Source: DASVEE01 sp036399695
GTDB taxonomy: Bacteria; Acidobacteriota; Thermoanaerobaculia; Gp7-AA8
Assembly (NCBI GenBank): GCA_036399695.1
Contig: DASWMP010000296.1
Location: 1 to 20,609 of the forward strand
Reading direction: 5' to 3'
Length of the DNA: 20,609 nt
Positions 1 to 7,243 of the stretch are shown here, piece after piece (the stretch's first letter is position 1; every line of letters begins with the position of its first letter). A model generated the notes under the pieces. That model had not been told where the DNA came from. It was given only the letters and a program-made list of their open reading frames with translations, and did no database searches. Made by a program: the position numbers and the translations under genes.

Positions 1-52
1 GGTGGCGAAGCACGCGGCACGCTCGCGCCGACGCTGAACGTCTTCCTTCCGC

Positions 53-92
53 CGCCCAACCGCCCAACCGCCCAACCGCCCAACCGCCCAAC
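53..92. repeat. Five perfect copies of an 8-bp tandem repeat
   Basis: The unit CGCCCAAC occurs five times without interruption and stops 12 bp before the putative -10 box of the formate dehydrogenase gene. The array therefore covers the place where a -35 element would be. The 52 bases before it show no recognisable gene; they could be the tail of an upstream gene or intergenic sequence. Copy-number change would shift promoter spacing, but nothing here shows that it does. Confidence 0.85.
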
Positions 93-104
93 CAGCACAC
101 GCGC

Positions 105-116
105 TACACTCCCCCC
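105..116 (+). promoter_or_regulatory. Putative leaderless promoter (-10) of the formate dehydrogenase alpha gene
   Basis: TACACT (105-110) matches the TAnnnT form of a bacterial -10 box and is followed by only six bases (all C) before the ATG at 117. No Shine-Dalgarno sequence lies between. This geometry fits transcription beginning at or next to the start codon. No clear -35 is visible, because the tandem CGCCCAAC repeat occupies that place. Confidence 0.45.
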
Positions 117-3100
117 ATGCTCGACCTCCTCCTCAAATGGCCGCTCATTCGCCAGATCGTCGAAGGGAAAGACGGTACCGGCCTGGAGTCGATGAGCGAG
201 CAGACGCGCAATCTGCGGCCGAAAAACGAAGGCGCGCAGGTGGCGCGCTCCGTCTGTCCGTACTGCGCCGTCGGCTGTGGGCAGCTCGTCTTTCATCGCG
301 ACAACAAGGTCGTGAACATCGAAGGCGATCCCGCGTCGCCGATCTCGCGCGGGCACCTCTGTCCGAAGGGGGCGGCGAGCTATGAGCTGGTCACGCATCC
401 GGGGCGCGTCACAAAGGTGAAGTACCGCGCGCCGCGTGCGAAAGAATGGACCGAGCTCCCGCTCGAGCAGGCGATGGAGATGGTCGCGGAGCGGCTCTGG
501 ACGTCGCGCAACCGCACCTTCGTCGACGAGCACAACCACACCACCGGCGTTGCGCACCTCGGCGGCGCCACGCTCGACATCGAAGAGAACTACCTCATCA
601 AGAAACTGTTCACCGCCGGACTGGGGATGGTCTGCCTGAGCAATCAGGCGCGTATATGACACAGCTCCACGGTGCCCGGTCTGGGCACCTCGTTCGGGCG
701 CGGCGGCGCCACCACCGCACAACAGGACCTCGCCAACAGCGACGCCATCCTCATCATGGGCTCGTCGATGGCGGAGAACCATCCGGTCGGCTTCCAGTGG
801 GTCATCGAGGCGCGTGAGAAGAACGGCGCGAAGGTCATCCACGTCGACCCACGCTTCACGCGCACTTCCGCGATGTCGGACTACTGGCTGCCGCTCCGCG
901 CCGGCAGCGATCTGATCTTCCTCGGCGCGATGATCCGCTACACGCTCGAGCAGGAGCGCTACTTCCGCGACTACGTCGTCAGCTACACGAATGCTTCCGT
1001 GATCCTGCGCGAGGACTACGTCGACTCCGAGGAGAACGACGGCCTGTTCTCCGGGTGGGATCCGGAGACGAAGTCGTACGACGCGACGTCCTGGCTCTAC
1101 GCCGGCAGCGATCCGAAAGCGGAGCAGCCGGGCATGCGTCCCGATCGCGGCGGCCAGGAGAAAGACCGCGGCGGCGAATCGCAGGACGAAAGCAATCCGC
1201 AGCGCGACCCGACGCTGCAGCACGAGCGCTGCGTCTTCCAGGTGCTGCGACGCCACTTCGCCCGCTACACACCGGAGCTCGTCGAGCGGATGTGCGGCAT
1301 CCCGCGCGATCGCTTCCTGGAGATCGCGGAAGTGTTCACCAGCGCGTCGGGTCCGGACAAGACGGGCGCGGTCTGCTACGCCGTCGGCTGGACGCAGCAC
1401 TCCACCGGCGTCCAGACCATCCGTGCCGCGGCCATCCTGCAGCTCCTCCTCGGTAACATCGGACGTCCCGGCGGCGGCATCATGGCGCTGCGCGGACACG
1501 CGTCGATCCAGGGCTCGACCGACATCCCCACGCTCTTCGACATCCTGCCGGGCTACCTGCCGATGCCGTCGAGCGAAGAGCGCGATCTCACGGCCTACCT
1601 GAAGCGGCACCAATCGCCGAAGGGGTGGTGGTACAACATCGACAAGTACGTCGTGTCGCTGCTGAAGGCGTACTACGGCGACGCCGCGACGGCCGGCAAT
1701 GACTTCGGCTTCGCCTGGCTGCCGCGCCTTACCGGCGATCACTCGTACTTTGGCCACTGGCTGGACATGGCGGACGGTAAGCTCGAGGGGCTGTTCGTCA
1801 TGGGGCAGAACCCGGCCGTCGGCTCGCCGAACGCGAAGCTCGAGCGCGCCGCGCTGGGCAGGCTGCAGTGGCTCGTCGTGCGGGAGCTGGTCGAGACCGA
1901 GACCGCCGCGTTCTGGCAGGACGATCCGGAGCACATCGACACGGAGGTCTTCTTCTTCCCCGCCGCGTCGCATGTGGAGAAGGACGGCACGTTCACGAAC
2001 ACGCAGCGCCTGCTGCAATGGCGCGACAAAGCGGTCGATCCACCCGGCGAAGCCCGCAGCGAACTGCACTTCATGGTGGACCTCGGCCGGCGCCTGAAAG
2101 CGCGGGCGACGGAACAGCCGCGCGATGCCGCCCTGCGCGCGCTCACCTGGGACTACGGGGACGAAGACGCGGAAGAGGTGCTGCGCGAGATTCACGGCAC
2201 GCCGTCGATCAAGCACTTCGGTGAGTTGAAGAACGACGGTTCGACGTACTGCGGCTGCTGGATCTACTCGGGTGTCTTTTCCGACGGGGTCAATCGCGCG
2301 CGGCAACGCGAGCCGCGCGGCAAGTACGCGCACGGCTGGGGCTACGCCTGGCCGCTCGACCGCCGCATCCTCTACAACCGCGCCTCGGCACGTCCGGACG
2401 GCACGCCCTGGAGCGAGCGGAAAGCGCTGGTGTGGTGGGACGCGGCGCAGAAGGAGTGGGTGGGCCATGACGTCGCCGACTTCACGCGCGGCAAACCGCC
2501 GGACTACCGTCCCGGTCCGGAGATGGGAGGCGACGAAGCGCTGCCGGGCGACGCGCCGTTCATCATGCACTCCGACGGTCTGGGCTGGCTGTTCGTCCCG
2601 TCGGGACTGAAGGACGGGCCGCTGCCGGTGCATTACGAGCCGCTCGAATCGAACACCCGCAACGTGCTGCATCCGCAACAGCAGACGAACCCCGCCGCGC
2701 TGTCGCTCGAGCGTCCGGACAACGTCTACGCCGCCTCACCGGACGCGCGTTTCCCGTACGTCCTGACGACGTATCGCCTCACCGAGCACCACACCGCCGG
2801 CGGCATGTCGCGCACGCTCTCGCACCTCGCGGAGCTGCAACCGGAGCTCTTCGCCGAGATCTCCCCCGAGCTGGCCCGCGAAGCGGGCGTGGCCAACGGC
2901 GACATCGTCGAGATCGCCACTGCACGTGGCGCGATCCACGCACGAGCCCTCGTCACCACCCGCATGCTCTCCCTCGACATCGACGGCCAACGCGTCCACC
3001 AGGTCGGCCTGCCATATCACTGGGGGGAGAAGGGGCTGGTGAAGGGGGACGTGGTGAACGATCTGCTGGCAATCTCGGAGGAGCCGAACGTGAAGATCTT

Positions 3101-3161
3101 CGAGTCGAAGGGGTTGACGTGCAGTTTGCGCCGCGCCGCGTTTACGTCCGGGGAACGATAG
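117..3161 (+). CDS. fdnG: Selenocysteine-containing formate dehydrogenase, alpha (catalytic) subunit
   Basis: Oxidises formate to CO2 at a molybdenum (or tungsten) bis-MGD centre and passes electrons to the adjacent iron-sulfur subunit. The product is 1014 residues if the in-frame TGA at 657-659 is read as selenocysteine 181. The frame stays open on both sides, and the flanks NQARI-U-HSSTV and TSFGRG are the family's Sec site, with the catalytic His next to it. The N-terminal [4Fe-4S] site is Cys47, Cys50, Cys54 and Cys82, followed by Lys84. The C-terminal region from about residue 860 is the molybdopterin-dinucleotide-binding domain (FPYVLTTYRLTEHHTAGG onward). The start is the ATG at 117, with no Shine-Dalgarno but a -10-like TACACT six bases upstream. 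No twin-arginine signal is present, unlike E. coli FdnG, so the enzyme probably faces the cytoplasm. The symbol is by family likeness; the partners differ from the Fdn system. Confidence 0.93.
657..690 (+). promoter_or_regulatory. Bacterial SECIS element with the UGA selenocysteine codon
   Basis: The UGA (657-659) is followed by 11 bases and then a perfect 7-bp stem: GGTGCCC (671-677), loop GGTCT (678-682), GGGCACC (683-689). The loop begins 18 bases after the UGA. As I recall it, E. coli fdhF has the same 18-base distance and the same GGUCU in its loop, which is the feature SelB recognises. The stem here is fully paired, whereas E. coli fdhF carries a bulged U. The hairpin is translated as part of the gene. 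No selA, selB, selC or selD lies in the window, so they must be elsewhere in the genome. Confidence 0.92.
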
Positions 3162-3250
3162 GACTTATCGCCCTATGGGACTGATGGGACAAATGGTTCC
3201 TTCACGCTTGCCAGAGGTCCCATAGGTCCCATCGGTCCTATGGGTCCCAT
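3153..3250. repeat. Intergenic repeat array of the TCCCATAGG family, copy 1
   Basis: The stretch holds degenerate 9-bp units such as TCCCATAGG, TCCCATCGG and TCCTATGGG, with inverted counterparts (CCTATGGGAC, GATGGGAC) on its left side, so the RNA could fold back on itself. It overlaps the last codons of the formate dehydrogenase gene: GAACGATAGGAC contains the TAG stop. The same string ends the NrfD gene. It may act as a terminator or processing hairpin between the alpha and beta subunit genes. Confidence 0.75.
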
Positions 3251-3266
3251 CTCGTGACCCACGTGC

Positions 3267-3280
3267 TACGCTCCAAGCCC
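3267..3280 (+). promoter_or_regulatory. Putative leaderless promoter (-10) of the formate dehydrogenase beta gene
   Basis: TACGCT (3267-3272) is followed by eight bases (CCAAGCCC) and then ATG, with no Shine-Dalgarno. The arrangement resembles the one before the alpha gene and suggests that the beta-NrfD pair can be transcribed separately. Confidence 0.4.
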
Positions 3281-4066
3281 ATGACCGCCACAACCGGCTT
3301 CTTCACCGACTCCACGCTCTGCATCGGCTGCAAGGCGTGTGAAGTTGCGTGCAAGGAGTGGAACGACGTGCCGGCGGACGGCTTCTCCTTTTCCGGCAAC
3401 TCGTACGACAACACGAACAGCCTCGGGCACTCGACGTGGCGGCATGTGAAGTTCGTCGAGGGGATCGCCGAGGCGGGGCGCGGGGGGAATGCGTCGGCGG
3501 AGCTGACGTGGCAGTTCTCGTCGGACGTCTGCAAGCATTGCGAGCACGCCGGCTGCCTCGAAGCGTGTCCCACCGGTTCGATCATCCGCACGGAGTTCGG
3601 CAGCGTCTACGTACAGCCGGACATCTGCAACGGCTGCGGTTACTGCGTCGTGACCTGCCCGTTCGGCGTCATCGACCGGCGTCCCGACGACGGCCGCGCG
3701 TTCAAGTGCACTTTCTGCTACGACCGCCAGAAAGCAGGGGAGATCCCCGCCTGCGCGAAGGCCTGTCCGACGCAGTCGATCCTGTTCGGCGACCTCGACG
3801 AGCTGCAGAAGGTGGCTGACGATCGCCTGGCCCGCCTGCACGACAACGGGATGACCGACGCGACGATCTGGAACCCGACGGAGACGAGCGTGGGCGGGAC
3901 GCACGCGTTCTTCCTGGTGCGCGGCGACACGCGCGCCTACAACCTGCCGGAAGCGGCGCAGGTGCCGACGGTGCTGCTCAAGGAGTCGTGGACGTCCGCT
4001 GCCGCGGCGGCTGGCATCATGGCTGCCGGCGCGCTGCTGATGTTCGCGCTCGGAGGGCGGAAGTGA
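3281..4066 (+). CDS. Formate dehydrogenase beta subunit: four-cluster ferredoxin-type protein with membrane anchor
   Basis: Carries electrons from the catalytic subunit to the membrane partner. The 261-residue product has sixteen cysteines in four groups, enough for four [4Fe-4S] clusters: CIGCKACEVAC (Cys14, 17, 20, 24), CKHCEHAGCLEAC, CNGCGYCVVTC, and CTFC with a later CAKAC. This is the FdnH/HybA/PsrB type of ferredoxin subunit. The C-terminus has a single hydrophobic helix (AAAAAGIMAAGALLMFAL, about residues 240-257), as in E. coli FdnH. The ATG at 3281 is chosen over the in-frame GTG at 3254 because the latter lies inside the intergenic repeat and the conserved N-terminus (GFFTDSTLCIGC) begins just after 3281. 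It overlaps the NrfD start by 4 nt, implying translational coupling. Confidence 0.92.
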   Translation: MTATTGFFTDSTLCIGCKACEVACKEWNDVPADGFSFSGNSYDNTNSLGHSTWRHVKFVEGIAEAGRGGNASAELTWQFSSDVCKHCEHAGCLEACPTGSIIRTEFGSVYVQPDICNGCGYCVVTCPFGVIDRRPDDGRAFKCTFCYDRQKAGEIPACAKACPTQSILFGDLDELQKVADDRLARLHDNGMTDATIWNPTETSVGGTHAFFLVRGDTRAYNLPEAAQVPTVLLKESWTSAAAAAGIMAAGALLMFALGGRK

Positions 4067-4953
4067 AGCAGCCGACGCGCGAGTCGGAAGCGCGTCTCGA
4101 TCAGATCCGCCGCGATGCCGAGGCCGGGCGGCTGCCGATCGCGTCGGCGCAGGCTGGGTATTACGGTTTGCCGCTGCAGAAGTCGCCCGTCTGGACGTGG
4201 GAAGTGCCGGCGTACTTTTTCGTCGGCGGCGCGGCAGGGGCGACGGCGGTGATCGGCGCCATGGCGCAGCTCGCCGGCGCGGACGAAAAGCTCGTGCGCG
4301 ACGCGCGGCTGATCGCCGCGGCCGGCTCGGTGCTGTCGGTGCCGCTGCTGATTTCCGACCTTGGGCGGCCGGAGCGCTTCCTGAACATGATGCGCATCTT
4401 CAAGCCGCAGTCGCCGATGTCGGTCGGGGCCTGGACGCTCGCGGCGTTCGGGGCTGCGTCCGGCGCGGCGGCGCTGGGGCGCAACACGGCCACGAACATC
4501 GCGGCGGCGGGCTCCGCCGCGACCGGCGCCGTGATGGCCACGTACACCGGCGTGCTGCTCGGCGCGACGGCGATCCCGTTCTGGGCGCGTCACGCGCGAT
4601 TGCTGCCGGTGCACTTCGGGGCGTCGGCGCTCGGGTCGGCGGTGTCGCTGCTCGAGTTGCGCGGCAACCGCGCTCCGGCGCTCGCTTCACTCGCGCTCGG
4701 CGCGGCGTTGTTCGAGACTGTGACGACCACCGCGCTGGAGGCTTCGCCGGACCGGGAAGACGCGCCACTGCGGCGGCCGCTGGCGCGGCTGGCTGGGGCG
4801 TTGTCGGGTCCGGTGCCGCTGGCTCTGCGGGTGCTCGGCGGACGCTCGCGGCGTGCGCGCACGCTGGCCGCGGTGGCTACGCTGGCGGGGTCGCTGCTCA
4901 CGCGCATTGCGTGGGTGGAGGGCGGCAAGGCCCGAATTGCCAGAGAACGATAG
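4063..4953 (+). CDS. nrfD: NrfD/PsrC-type polytopic membrane subunit, likely quinone reductase of the formate dehydrogenase
   Basis: A 296-residue membrane protein expected to pass electrons from the iron-sulfur subunit to menaquinone or ubiquinone. Recognisable NrfD features are the N-terminal YYGLPLQKSPVWTWEVPAYFF stretch before the first helix, and the loop ISDLGRPERFLNMMRIFKPQSPMSVGAW after the second helix. About seven or eight hydrophobic segments follow, rich in Ala and Gly. The GTG at 4063 overlaps the upstream TGA (GTGA), giving a product that starts MKQPTRESEAR; an upstream in-frame start at 3988 would overlap the beta gene by 79 bases and is unlikely. The last residues (ARER) and the TAG stop lie in the edge of an intergenic repeat. 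Using NrfD rather than a cytochrome b subunit (FdnI) distinguishes this enzyme from E. coli FDH-N. Confidence 0.88.
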   Translation: MKQPTRESEARLDQIRRDAEAGRLPIASAQAGYYGLPLQKSPVWTWEVPAYFFVGGAAGATAVIGAMAQLAGADEKLVRDARLIAAAGSVLSVPLLISDLGRPERFLNMMRIFKPQSPMSVGAWTLAAFGAASGAAALGRNTATNIAAAGSAATGAVMATYTGVLLGATAIPFWARHARLLPVHFGASALGSAVSLLELRGNRAPALASLALGAALFETVTTTALEASPDREDAPLRRPLARLAGALSGPVPLALRVLGGRSRRARTLAAVATLAGSLLTRIAWVEGGKARIARER

Positions 4954-5032
4954 GACCGATAGGACAGATGGGTGTCTGAGCGGAGCCATTCGTCCCATAG
5001 GTCCCATAGGTCCCATAAGTCCCATCGTCTCC
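4941..5032. repeat. Intergenic repeat array of the TCCCATAGG family, copy 2
   Basis: On the left are inverted units (ATAGGACCGATAGGACAG, GATGGG); on the right are four direct 9-bp units (TCCCATAGG, TCCCATAGG, TCCCATAAG, TCCCATCG). The two halves can pair. It begins with GAACGATAGGAC, whose TAG is the NrfD stop codon. Apparent coding through it (Ser-His-Arg repeats) is a by-product of the 9-bp period. Confidence 0.75.
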
Positions 5033-5065
5033 CCGGTGCCACCGACAAAAATGGCCCGCCCTTCG

Positions 5066-5079
5066 CAGAATCCCCCTGC
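5066..5079 (+). promoter_or_regulatory. Possible leaderless -10 box of the GDSL lipoprotein gene
   Basis: CAGAAT (5066-5071) lies eight bases before the GTG start at 5080, the same spacing as TAnnnT boxes before other genes here. It departs from consensus at its first base. No Shine-Dalgarno is evident. Confidence 0.25.
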
Positions 5080-5826
5080 GTGACGTCGAGACCATTGCTC
5101 GCGTCGCTGCTCGTTCTTGCGGTGGTTTCCTGTCATCGCGATGCGCGCGTGACGCAACCCCATACCCCCATGCCACAGACCTCATCCGCCCACGCTCCCC
5201 AGTCCATCCCTGACGAACTGCGTGTCGTCGTGATCGGCGATTCGCTCGCCTACGGCGCCGGTGACGAGACCCACCAGGGCATCCCCGGACGGCTGAAGAC
5301 CGAGCTGCGCACGCGCGGTGTCGAGACCGTCGAGACGACGAACCTCGGCGTCAACGGCGCGCAGACGGCCGACCTCCTCGACCGCCTGAAGCAGGCCCGC
5401 ATCCGCAAGCAGCTCGAGGGTGCAGACGCGATCGTCCTCTCCATCGGCGCGAACGATCTCTTCCGCACCCCGAGCGGCCGCGAGGAAACGCTGCGCAACC
5501 CGCTCGTCGTGGCCACGCGCATCCTCGATCGCATCAGCTCCATCGTGGCCACGTTCCACGAGATCAACCCCGAGGCCCGCATCCTCATCCTCGGCGGCTA
5601 CAACCCCGTGCCGACGCATCCGCAGTCGTCGCTCATCAACCAGTACCTCAGCCTCTGGGACGGCGTGCTCAGCGACCGCTTCGCGGAGGACCCGCTCGTC
5701 TCGATCGTGCGCATGGATGATGTCGTCACCCGCCAGCGCCTCAGCCGCTACGACAACTTTCACCCCGGCAGCGAGGCGTACATCGCGGCATCCAAGCGCA
5801 TCGCCGCAATGCTGGTGGCCGGTTAA
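5080..5826 (+). CDS. SGNH/GDSL-family hydrolase, predicted lipoprotein
   Basis: A 248-residue serine esterase or lipase-like hydrolase of unknown substrate, probably anchored to a cell-envelope membrane. From the GTG at 5080 the product starts MTSRPLLASLLVLAVVSC, a short lipoprotein signal whose lipobox ends at Cys18. The SGNH blocks are all present: GDSLAYG (Ser55, block I), the Gly of NLGVNGAQT (block II), GANDLF (Asn, block III) and DNFHPG (Asp and His, block V). An in-frame start upstream at 4972 would translate the intergenic 9-bp repeat as a Ser-His-Arg run and would bury the signal peptide, so it is rejected. Nothing in the gene ties it to formate metabolism. It is followed by a short repeat and a convergent gene. 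Confidence 0.85.
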   Translation: MTSRPLLASLLVLAVVSCHRDARVTQPHTPMPQTSSAHAPQSIPDELRVVVIGDSLAYGAGDETHQGIPGRLKTELRTRGVETVETTNLGVNGAQTADLLDRLKQARIRKQLEGADAIVLSIGANDLFRTPSGREETLRNPLVVATRILDRISSIVATFHEINPEARILILGGYNPVPTHPQSSLINQYLSLWDGVLSDRFAEDPLVSIVRMDDVVTRQRLSRYDNFHPGSEAYIAASKRIAAMLVAG

Positions 5827-5828
5827 AC

Positions 5829-5875
5829 GGCTATCGGACCGATAAGAACCCCATAGGTCCTATCGGTCCGATCAC
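5829..5875. repeat. Intergenic repeat of the TCCCATAGG family, copy 3 (between convergent genes)
   Basis: CTATCGGACCGATA is a near-palindrome and is followed by CCATAGGTCCTATCGGTCCG, which can pair back with it. The element fills the gap between the convergent SGNH and RDD genes and covers the RDD stop codon region, so it may terminate transcription from both sides. Confidence 0.6.
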
Positions 5876-6342
5876 GCCGCGGTCACGCAGCGCGTCCCGG
5901 ACACCCGGTCCGGCAATGACTGCCCACCAGGCAACGCCGCGAGCGCAAAACCCAGCCCGCCGGTGACCAGCGACAGCGCCACGCCCGCATACCGGAGAGA
6001 CGCATCGCGCAGCGACATCGCCTCCGACGCGGCCGGCACGACCTTCACGTCGAAGATCGACCCGCCGATCGTCTTCCCCCACAGCATCCAGGTCCCGACA
6101 AAGTAGTAGTAGGAGAGCACCCCCACGAACCCCGCCAGAGCGGCGATGGTCGTCCAGTGAAAGGAAGAGGGAAGGAGAGGCGAGAGCGCCAGCGACAGCG
6201 CGGCAAACAGCGACAGGTCGGTCAGCAATGCGAGCAGCCGCTTGAACCGCGGCGCGTCATTCGTCGGCCCCTCGGGCTCGTCCGGCACCGTCACGACGTC
6301 CGGCACGGCCACAGCCTCGAGCTCCATCTCGTCGAATCGCAT
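5872..6342 (-). CDS. RDD-family membrane protein
   Basis: A 156-residue integral membrane protein of the RDD family, which has no single known biochemical role. After an acidic N-terminal tail (to about residue 32) come FKRLLALLTDLSLFAALSLAL (first helix with the family's Arg and Asp), a second long hydrophobic stretch ending GTWMLWGKTIGG, and a third (VALSLVTGGLGFALAALPG). The ending LPDRVSGTRCV matches the typical RDD end with its Asp-Arg and Gly-Thr-Arg. The ATG at 6342 lies five bases after GGAGG (6352-6348); a GTG at 6345 is also in frame but too close to that site. A -10-like TAAACT is at 6385-6380. Confidence 0.82.
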   Translation of the reverse strand: MRFDEMELEAVAVPDVVTVPDEPEGPTNDAPRFKRLLALLTDLSLFAALSLALSPLLPSSFHWTTIAALAGFVGVLSYYYFVGTWMLWGKTIGGSIFDVKVVPAASEAMSLRDASLRYAGVALSLVTGGLGFALAALPGGQSLPDRVSGTRCVTAA

Positions 6343-6418
6343 CACACCCTCCCATCACTACCGCTGGTCGTTGCCAGCTAGTTTACCCCGTCTCGAGCTT
6401 CTCTGCCGCAGGGGCGGC

Positions 6419-6976
6419 TCACCCGGCGAGCCGCTGAGTCGCGAGCCACTGCTCACCGAGACCGAGCTTTCGGACCCAGCGCTCGATGTAAGCGAGATCC
6501 AGTCGCGACCGCTGAGTCGAGAGGACATTCGCGGCGTCCTCCAACTGGCGACTTGAGTTGCCGGCTTTGGCCCATTGCAGTTTCGCCAGGATGATGTCCT
6601 CGGGTGACGCCACGAACAGCGAAACGCCCTCCACCGGAATGGCTCGCCGGCGCGCGAACTCCTCCTCGTGGAACTCGCTGAACGGAGGGATGATGAAATC
6701 CACTTTCCATCCCGTCGCGAAGTCGAGGACGTTGAACTGCGATCGCCGGCGAAGCGCCTCCACCGCATCGTTCAGATCCGCGTAATAGCTCCCGTCGGGG
6801 AACTGTGCGATCAGACGAGTGAGCTGATCGCGCGTTGGGAAGATGACGATGTCGATGTCTTTCGTCGCTCGCGGGATACCGTGGACGGAGCTCGCGTAGG
6901 AGCCGGTCAGCATGTACGGGATCTCGCTCGCATCAAGCGCCGCGACCAGTCGGGAGAAGAGGTCCTGAACCGTCAC
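6419..6976 (-). CDS. Nucleotidyltransferase-fold protein, possible toxin-like NTase
   Basis: A 185-residue protein with the minimal nucleotidyltransferase signature: GSYASSVHGIPRATKDIDIVI (residues about 25-45), holding the Gly-Ser and the paired Asp of DxD, and a later Asp in KVDFIIP. After the catalytic part, a segment SPEDIILAKLQWAKAG is typical of AbiEii/MenT-like and related small nucleotidyltransferases. It would transfer a nucleotide to an unknown target, perhaps tRNA, protein or an antibiotic. The GTG start overlaps the stop of the upstream small gene (GTGA), implying co-translation. The pairing suggests a toxin-antitoxin or a standalone modifying enzyme; the sequence does not decide which. 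Confidence 0.75.
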   Translation of the reverse strand: MTVQDLFSRLVAALDASEIPYMLTGSYASSVHGIPRATKDIDIVIFPTRDQLTRLIAQFPDGSYYADLNDAVEALRRRSQFNVLDFATGWKVDFIIPPFSEFHEEEFARRRAIPVEGVSLFVASPEDIILAKLQWAKAGNSSRQLEDAANVLSTQRSRLDLAYIERWVRKLGLGEQWLATQRLAG

Positions 6977-7200
6977 TTTTCGCCGGCAGAGAAGCCGTAA
7001 AGCAACTTCAGCATCTCGGCGTCGAGCTGCGCTTCATCATACTCAGGATGCCGGTCGCGCAACCCGGCTCGGGTGAGGGAGCGAGCGAACTCACTCATTT
7101 CAATAGCCATCAGCAGGCGCTCCCCGGGGCTCAGACGGCGATGAAACTCCGACTGCAGCGCCGCAACCTTGGCTGATGTATCGCGCGCAACCATCGTCAT
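6973..7200 (-). CDS. Small helical protein, partner of the nucleotidyltransferase
   Basis: A 73- to 75-residue, highly charged protein with no family I can name. The core LSPGERLLMAIEMSEFARSL followed by AGLRDRHPEYDEAQLDAEML reads as two or three amphipathic helices. Small proteins of this kind often sit directly upstream of nucleotidyltransferase genes, and here the two overlap by 4 nt. Two ATG codons are possible, at 7200 and 7194. The latter lies eight bases after a TATCGT box (7208-7203), as in the other leaderless candidates of the window. It may be an antitoxin or a cofactor of the NTase; that is inference from position only. Confidence 0.65.
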   Translation of the reverse strand: MTMVARDTSAKVAALQSEFHRRLSPGERLLMAIEMSEFARSLTRAGLRDRHPEYDEAQLDAEMLKLLYGFSAGEK

Positions 7201-7208
7201 TCACGATA
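7195..7208 (-). promoter_or_regulatory. Putative leaderless promoter (-10) of the small-protein/NTase pair
   Basis: On the minus strand TATCGT (7208-7203) is followed by eight bases and the ATG at 7194; no Shine-Dalgarno is seen. Confidence 0.35.
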
Positions 7209-7243
7209 GCACGCGCCCGCGGGCTCCCGCAGCCCCCCCGCCC

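Noticed and set aside
1..52. End of an upstream protein gene
   Set aside because: Frames are open but too short to recognise anything, so no feature is claimed.
117..659. A short 180-residue protein ending at the TGA, with a separate gene starting at 672
   Set aside because: Both parts belong to one selenoprotein; the TGA is in the Sec context and followed by a SECIS hairpin.
4972..5079. N-terminal extension of the SGNH hydrolase (MSERSHSSHRSHRSHK...)
   Set aside because: It is the translation of the intergenic 9-bp repeat and would place the lipoprotein signal inside the protein.
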